DNA from: a virus
IMG/VR virus record: IMGVR_UViG_3300032240_000412
Location: 32,423 to 96,422 of that record
Reading direction: 5' to 3' (one strand)
DNA length: 64,000 nucleotides
Position numbers and translations under genes: made by a program. Shown here in pieces: positions 60,815-64,000 of the stretch; the first letter of the stretch is position 1; every line of letters starts with the position of its first letter. The notes beneath the pieces were generated by a model. It worked only from the letters and a program-made list of their open reading frames with translations. It was not told the DNA's origin and did no database searches.

Positions 60815-61873
60815 TTATGCCTCTACGGTAGGAAACAAACCTTTTGCTACATTGCCTTCTTCAATGCCCATTTTGCTACCTTCACCGTGATATGGCAGTT
60901 TCAATGTACCGCCACTGATGATGTGCAGTTCGCGCATGAAGTTAGCCATAGCGTCCGGAGCAGACCAGCTGGCACCCGGGCGTACATGCGCCCATTGTGT
61001 TTTACATTTGGCGTGAACTAGCGAGCTAGACTTATAGCAGTTATCCTTGATACTCTTAAGTAAAGTTTTCATCCACCCTGCAGGTAACTTGTCTGCTGGA
61101 TTTGTACTAGAGATGCGATGCAACTCATACAATCCAATAAACACACCTTGATCAATTTCTTCTTGCAACGGAAATACAGTTTGTATGGCATCTAAGATAG
61201 CATACAAGGTATTTCCTGTGTCATCAACTTCAATTGCCTTCTGTGCATACTTAAAGTGACTAAAGAATCGGTCGTTGTCGCCACGCAGATTGTCGCTATT
61301 GCGTGAGTTCTTATCTTGAAGGTCAATGCCAGCGGCATCAAACTTGTCCTGCATTGTCTTGGCACGAACTACCTTGACATCACGACTACCATTCTTGTAG
61401 CGTACCAGAGCATTACGGTGCAAGTCACCAGGAGTCAGTCGTTTAACACCAGTGTCATTCAGCAGTTCAAACGCATAGCTGGCAAAGTTAGGATCATCGG
61501 TTTCTACCACAGCACAAGGCACTTCAGTAAAACCTAATAGGCCAGCCGCAATGGTACGGTGTTGTGCGTCATACAAATAAATTGTAGGCTTGCTAAGAAC
61601 ACGACAAGCACTACCGGTACTGCAAATACGTGGATCCCATTTTGACATGATATTGATAATATGCTTGTGAATCACATCACGTTGCACTTCGTAGTCAATC
61701 CAAAGATCTTCAATCTTGATCATTGAACTGTTAGGGAATTTATGTGATAGAGCCCGAGCACGAGCTCGCCATGCATCAAGGTGTTGTTGTGTCACACCAT
61801 AGTGTGCTTTGAGTTGTTTCTCGACTTCTGTAATAACATCAGTCAGTTTTCGTGTAAGGCGTTTTGCGGCCAT
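60815..61873 (-). CDS. ParB/Srx-fold domain protein
   Basis: 352 residues. Residues ~50-130 carry IKIEDLWIDYEVQRDVIHKH, YLYDAQHRTIAAGLLGFTEV and PCAVVE, the ParB/sulfiredoxin-like fold with the DxQHR motif. ParB-type domains bind CTP or ATP and act as DNA-binding clamps or nucleases. The rest (NSDNLRGDNDRFFSHFKYAQ, VFIGLYELHRISSTNPADKL) is phage-specific. It has its own consensus promoter and an unusually long structured leader, then a near-fused partner gene, so expression is probably controlled. Confidence 0.75.
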   Translation of the reverse strand: MAAKRLTRKLTDVITEVEKQLKAHYGVTQQHLDAWRARARALSHKFPNSSMIKIEDLWIDYEVQRDVIHKHIINIMSKWDPRICSTGSACRVLSKPTIYLYDAQHRTIAAGLLGFTEVPCAVVETDDPNFASYAFELLNDTGVKRLTPGDLHRNALVRYKNGSRDVKVVRAKTMQDKFDAAGIDLQDKNSRNSDNLRGDNDRFFSHFKYAQKAIEVDDTGNTLYAILDAIQTVFPLQEEIDQGVFIGLYELHRISSTNPADKLPAGWMKTLLKSIKDNCYKSSSLVHAKCKTQWAHVRPGASWSAPDAMANFMRELHIISGGTLKLPYHGEGSKMGIEEGNVAKGLFPTVEA

Positions 61874-61898
61874 AAAGTTTCTCCTTGGGGTTAAGACA

Positions 61899-61946
61899 GA
61901 GCACTATGCTCCTACCGCTAATTGAACTAATGTTGCACTATGCAAC
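61899..61946 (-). promoter_or_regulatory. Twin-hairpin leader of the ParB-like gene
   Basis: The ~93-base leader has two hairpins built on the same core GCACTATGC (+ strand, 61901-61909 and 61935-61943). GAGCACTATGCTC has a 5-bp stem and GTTGCACTATGCAAC a 6-bp stem, centres 34 bp apart. The stretch between them on the - strand resembles a tRNA D-arm, but no other tRNA part follows. It could be a protein-binding RNA element or a DNA operator. Confidence 0.6.
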
Positions 61947-61971
61947 CGGTGTTCGCCTAGCAAGTATATGG

Positions 61972-62000
61972 ATTATACAGGATAATTTGTTTATTGTCAA
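61972..62000 (-). promoter_or_regulatory. Early promoter P8, consensus (TTGACA, 17 bp, TATAAT)
   Basis: -35 TTGACA at 62000-61995 and -10 TATAAT at 61977-61972 with a 17-bp spacer. Both boxes are perfect, but the spacer lacks the AATTC motif of the other early promoters. It directs the ParB-like gene. Confidence 0.85.
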
Positions 62001-62015
62001 CCTAATACACAAGTA

Positions 62016-62375
62016 CTACATTTGGTTGTTTAGGTACTGTACAAGATTGCCTGCATGTAACTGAATCATTACAGCATCGCGGTCGTCAAATACTTCTAGT
62101 GTTTTGAGATTTTGAATAAAGTATGGACTGGCAAAGCATCGTTCCAGTTGAAGTAATTGCTTTGGCAGTATCTTGGCATCAAGCGCCACTGTCCAATAAG
62201 GTAGTTTGGAATTTTTATGTGCGTGATCAAACCCACGCTGAGTTAATCTTAAGCTTCGTGGATTTAAGGGATTGTACCACCAAACATGTTCTACACCTGG
62301 CCAATCGGCGCCAGGCTGAACAGCATCAATCATCAGCTGTTGCCAGTATGCTTGACTATGGGTAGATTCGGTCAC
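62016..62375 (-). CDS. Conserved hypothetical protein
   Basis: 119 residues: VEHVWWYNPLNPRSLRLTQR, LPYWTVALDAKILPKQLLQL and FASPYFIQNLKTLEVFDDRD. The WWYNPxNPxSLRLTxxGF motif is common in phage early proteins of unknown function. It overlaps the upstream gene by 20 bases. Confidence 0.6.
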   Translation of the reverse strand: MTESTHSQAYWQQLMIDAVQPGADWPGVEHVWWYNPLNPRSLRLTQRGFDHAHKNSKLPYWTVALDAKILPKQLLQLERCFASPYFIQNLKTLEVFDDRDAVMIQLHAGNLVQYLNNQM

Positions 62376-62643
62376 CTTGTTTTAGTAACACCACAGTAAA
62401 CTTGTCTGTCTTGAATAAGACATTTAATTTTTTAGCTAGATTGATAGCATGGCCAGGATTACTAAAGCTGACCTTCTTGTACTTTGGCCCAGGGTATGCA
62501 ACCAATATATTATGTGACTTTAAGTTAATGGGTTGGTTGTCGTAGAAGACTGCCCAGATACCTTCACTACTAAGAACTTGGTCGCTCTTATAGTTGTTTT
62601 TGTTTACATACTCTAATAGAACATTTGGTTTTGGTCTTGACAT
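62356..62643 (-). CDS. Conserved hypothetical protein
   Basis: 95 residues: GIWAVFYDNQPINLKSHNIL, GPKYKKVSFSNPGHAINLAK and FTVVLLKQGDRIYP. Beta-rich with a central helix. A late-promoter-like CATAAATA lies 24 bases upstream on the same strand, and AAGGAAA precedes the ATG. Not recognised. Confidence 0.6.
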   Translation of the reverse strand: MSRPKPNVLLEYVNKNNYKSDQVLSSEGIWAVFYDNQPINLKSHNILVAYPGPKYKKVSFSNPGHAINLAKKLNVLFKTDKFTVVLLKQGDRIYP

Positions 62644-62666
62644 ATCAACTATTTCCTTACGTCTTT

Positions 62667-62674
62667 TATTTATG
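62667..62674 (-). promoter_or_regulatory. Possible late promoter (CATAAATA)
   Basis: CATAAATA on the - strand fits NATAAATA and lies in the 50-base gap upstream of the 62643 start, leaving a leader of about 18 bases. It would be the only late promoter in this early strand, so a chance match is possible. Confidence 0.35.
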
Positions 62675-62693
62675 ACGTAATATACGTAGTTTA

Positions 62694-62900
62694 TTAAAAA
62701 TTTCCACCATCTAAACTTGAAGGAGTTTCTACTGTAGGCGATGTAACCGCTTGATTTGTAAGCATGGCCAACAGTTGAAATATTTCTGCATGAAGATTTC
62801 TTGCTTCTTCTGCTTGCAAAACCAAGGTTCTACTATTGGTTTGATTCATTACACGTACTCGATCATTGAAATTTTTTACATGCAGACTGATGTTACTCAT
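62694..62900 (-). CDS. Small conserved phage protein
   Basis: 68 residues: NDRVRVMNQTNSRTLVLQAE then EARNLHAEIFQLLAMLTNQA, with a polar Ser/Thr/Pro tail. A beta-strand plus helix protein like many small T4-like early products; no function known. Overlaps the upstream gene by 8 bases. Confidence 0.6.
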   Translation of the reverse strand: MSNISLHVKNFNDRVRVMNQTNSRTLVLQAEEARNLHAEIFQLLAMLTNQAVTSPTVETPSSLDGGNF

Positions 62901-63378
62901 TTTCTAAATCCTTTAAGTGCGCTACCATTTCTTCTTTTGAAGTAAATGGACCACGGTATTCGTAACGTTGTAGTGTAATTAGTTTGGGGCATACTGCCTT
63001 GGTCCAGCAGTTAGAAAACTTTACCAGGTAATGACCAGCACAGAAATAACTTTTACTTTTTGCAGTTTTGGTAAAAATAGGCAGTTTCTTTTTTACATCG
63101 TACAGCTTGTTATGTGTCCTAAAGTTACTAGGATAGCCATAGACATCGTAAGTATCTTCGGATGCAGATTTTGTCTTTTTAAACTTATCAAAAACAATGT
63201 TATGCTTTTGTCCAAGTACCTTGACACTAGGAAAAAAAGACCTAGCATTGTCTTCAACATAGACCACACCGCCTGTTTCGTCAATGGTCTGAATAGTAGC
63301 AACTTTGTTGCCGTCTTGTTCAACAATCCAAAATTTATTTTTTACTACAGGTTTTGCCAGTAAGTTAGTCATAATCAT
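62893..63378 (-). CDS. Conserved phage protein
   Basis: 161 residues (ATG 63378 shares ATGA with the upstream stop; ATG 63372 has the better AAAGAG spacing). FWIVEQDGNKVATIQTIDET, GGVVYVEDNARSFFPS and YFCAGHYLVKFSNCWTKAVC. Beta-rich and basic; similar proteins are seen in marine T4-like phages. Function not recognised. Confidence 0.6.
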   Translation of the reverse strand: MIMTNLLAKPVVKNKFWIVEQDGNKVATIQTIDETGGVVYVEDNARSFFPSVKVLGQKHNIVFDKFKKTKSASEDTYDVYGYPSNFRTHNKLYDVKKKLPIFTKTAKSKSYFCAGHYLVKFSNCWTKAVCPKLITLQRYEYRGPFTSKEEMVAHLKDLENE

Positions 63379-63584
63379 TCTCTTTCGTCCACCTTATCTA
63401 AAGTTATTTTGGCATGCCACCCCATCCGACCGTCAGAGTCCATGCGTTGTATATCTTCTAATGCAGTACGCATAATTTCGTTTTGATCTTTAAGAATATA
63501 CATTTGATTGCGTAAATTAGTGGCTTGTAGCCAACTGAGTATGGTTCCAAACAGTCTGGCAAATAATAGCCCCCAGTTTATCAT
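63375..63584 (-). CDS. Small coiled-coil protein
   Basis: 69 residues: a hydrophobic N-terminal stretch (INWGLLFARLFGTILSWL) that may touch membrane, then a helical NQMYILKDQNEIMRTALEDI. TAATG overlap with the nuclease stop and ATGA overlap with the next gene. Function unknown. Confidence 0.55.
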   Translation of the reverse strand: MINWGLLFARLFGTILSWLQATNLRNQMYILKDQNEIMRTALEDIQRMDSDGRMGWHAKITLDKVDERE

Positions 63585-64000
63585 TATTTGGCATCAGGAT
63601 AGCTTGCGGTTAAAAATTCTACATAGCTCTGTGCATGATCACTGATACGAGTCAGTTCATACTTGCCACAGAACTTTAGAAACTTGGTACCAACTTGGCT
63701 AACAGACTTGGGAACCGATCCAGTGGCAATAGTTTCAGCAATCTTGACCTTGACGTCTTCGGGCTGTGCTGTCAAGTCAACCAAGGTAACATTACGATTG
63801 TAATCGTCTAACACACGATGCTCGGCACCATTATGGTCGGTCCAACGCTGAAGCATGAGATTGTTCCACGCGAAGCCTTTTTTATTGCGGTCTTCAAATG
63901 CTTCTTCAAGGCCTACTTTGTTCTTGGTGCCTTTGGTACGCACACCCGGATAGGCCGAGAACACATTGTCGCTGGGATCGCCACGCATACACTTCTCAAA
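63584..64000 (-). CDS. rnh: T4 RNase H-like 5'-3' exonuclease, C-terminal part
   Basis: The frame stays open to the window edge (FEKC precedes the first internal Met at 63988), so the gene is cut. RGDPSDNVFSAYPGVRTKGT is the helix-3-turn-helix DNA-binding motif of the FEN/T4 RNase H family, and the C-terminal DDYNRNVTLVDLTAQPEDVK aligns with the end of T4 RNase H. The enzyme removes RNA primers and trims 5' flaps during lagging-strand synthesis. Confidence 0.88.
   Translation of the reverse strand, partial: FEKCMRGDPSDNVFSAYPGVRTKGTKNKVGLEEAFEDRNKKGFAWNNLMLQRWTDHNGAEHRVLDDYNRNVTLVDLTAQPEDVKVKIAETIATGSVPKSVSQVGTKFLKFCGKYELTRISDHAQSYVEFLTASYPDAK

Noticed and set aside
61880-61946. tRNA-like stretch on the - strand with a D-arm-like sequence
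   Set aside because: A D-arm can be drawn, but the anticodon stem does not pair and no T-arm or acceptor closes it. It lies in the leader of the ParB-like gene.
1-64000. CRISPR arrays, insertion sequences, integrase or attachment sites
   Set aside because: No regularly spaced repeats, transposase or recombinase motifs were seen on reading the window.

Overview
The window is a 64 kb piece of a large T4-like myovirus (contractile tail), AT-rich and with no integrase, tRNA or host-derived housekeeping gene in view. The baseplate gene order, the T4-type late promoter motif NATAAATA in front of tail genes, and phage thymidylate synthase, dihydrofolate reductase and T4 RNase H-family nuclease point to a lytic aquatic T4-superfamily phage. 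Nothing seen identifies the host; no photosynthesis gene is present.

Region 1 (1-25.65 kb, + strand) is the late baseplate and tail-fibre block. It holds a hub protein cut by the window edge, gp5-like hub with lytic domain, gp25, gp6, a giant 4269-residue protein in the gp7 position with an FG-GAP beta-propeller region, a small structural protein, two paralogous fibre proteins and one more virion protein. Three late-promoter-like sites lie just upstream of members of this block.

Region 2 (25.65-47.1 kb, mostly + strand) is an accessory modification island. It opens with a perfect sigma70 promoter (TTGACA, 17 bp, TATAAT) straddled by an 11-bp perfect inverted repeat, and the first transcript would be leaderless. 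Then come glycosyltransferase-like genes, six consecutive radical-SAM genes with the SPASM/twitch-like cysteine module on the N-terminal side, an unknown protein, two SGNH-type proteins around a 22-codon micro-ORF, a NodU/TobZ-type carbamoyltransferase, a kinase-nucleotidyltransferase fusion, a GT-like gene, a repeat-built GT-like protein, a DegT-type PLP aminotransferase and an NAD-dependent epimerase. The enzyme set fits synthesis and transfer of an unusual amino-, oxidised- or carbamoyl-sugar onto a glycan or a protein. That is inference; this island is the best candidate for an undescribed system. Two out-of-frame membrane-protein-like ORFs inside the radical-SAM and carbamoyltransferase genes may be overprinted.

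Region 3 (47.1-64 kb, - strand) is an early/middle operon array: thyA, folA, many small phage proteins coupled by ATGA overlaps, a MoxR AAA+ ATPase with a metallopeptidase/VWA partner, a secreted PBP-type D,D-peptidase, a TraR/DksA zinc finger, a ParB-like protein with a structured leader, and the C-terminus of a T4 RNase H-like 5'-3' nuclease at the edge. Eight - strand promoters, all with 17-bp spacers and mostly sharing an AATTC motif inside the spacer, form an early-promoter family. Two intrinsic terminators separate transcription units.

No stretch over 300 bases lacks a gene; the longest gaps (57348-57511 and 61874-62015) hold a terminator with hairpins, and a promoter with a structured leader.
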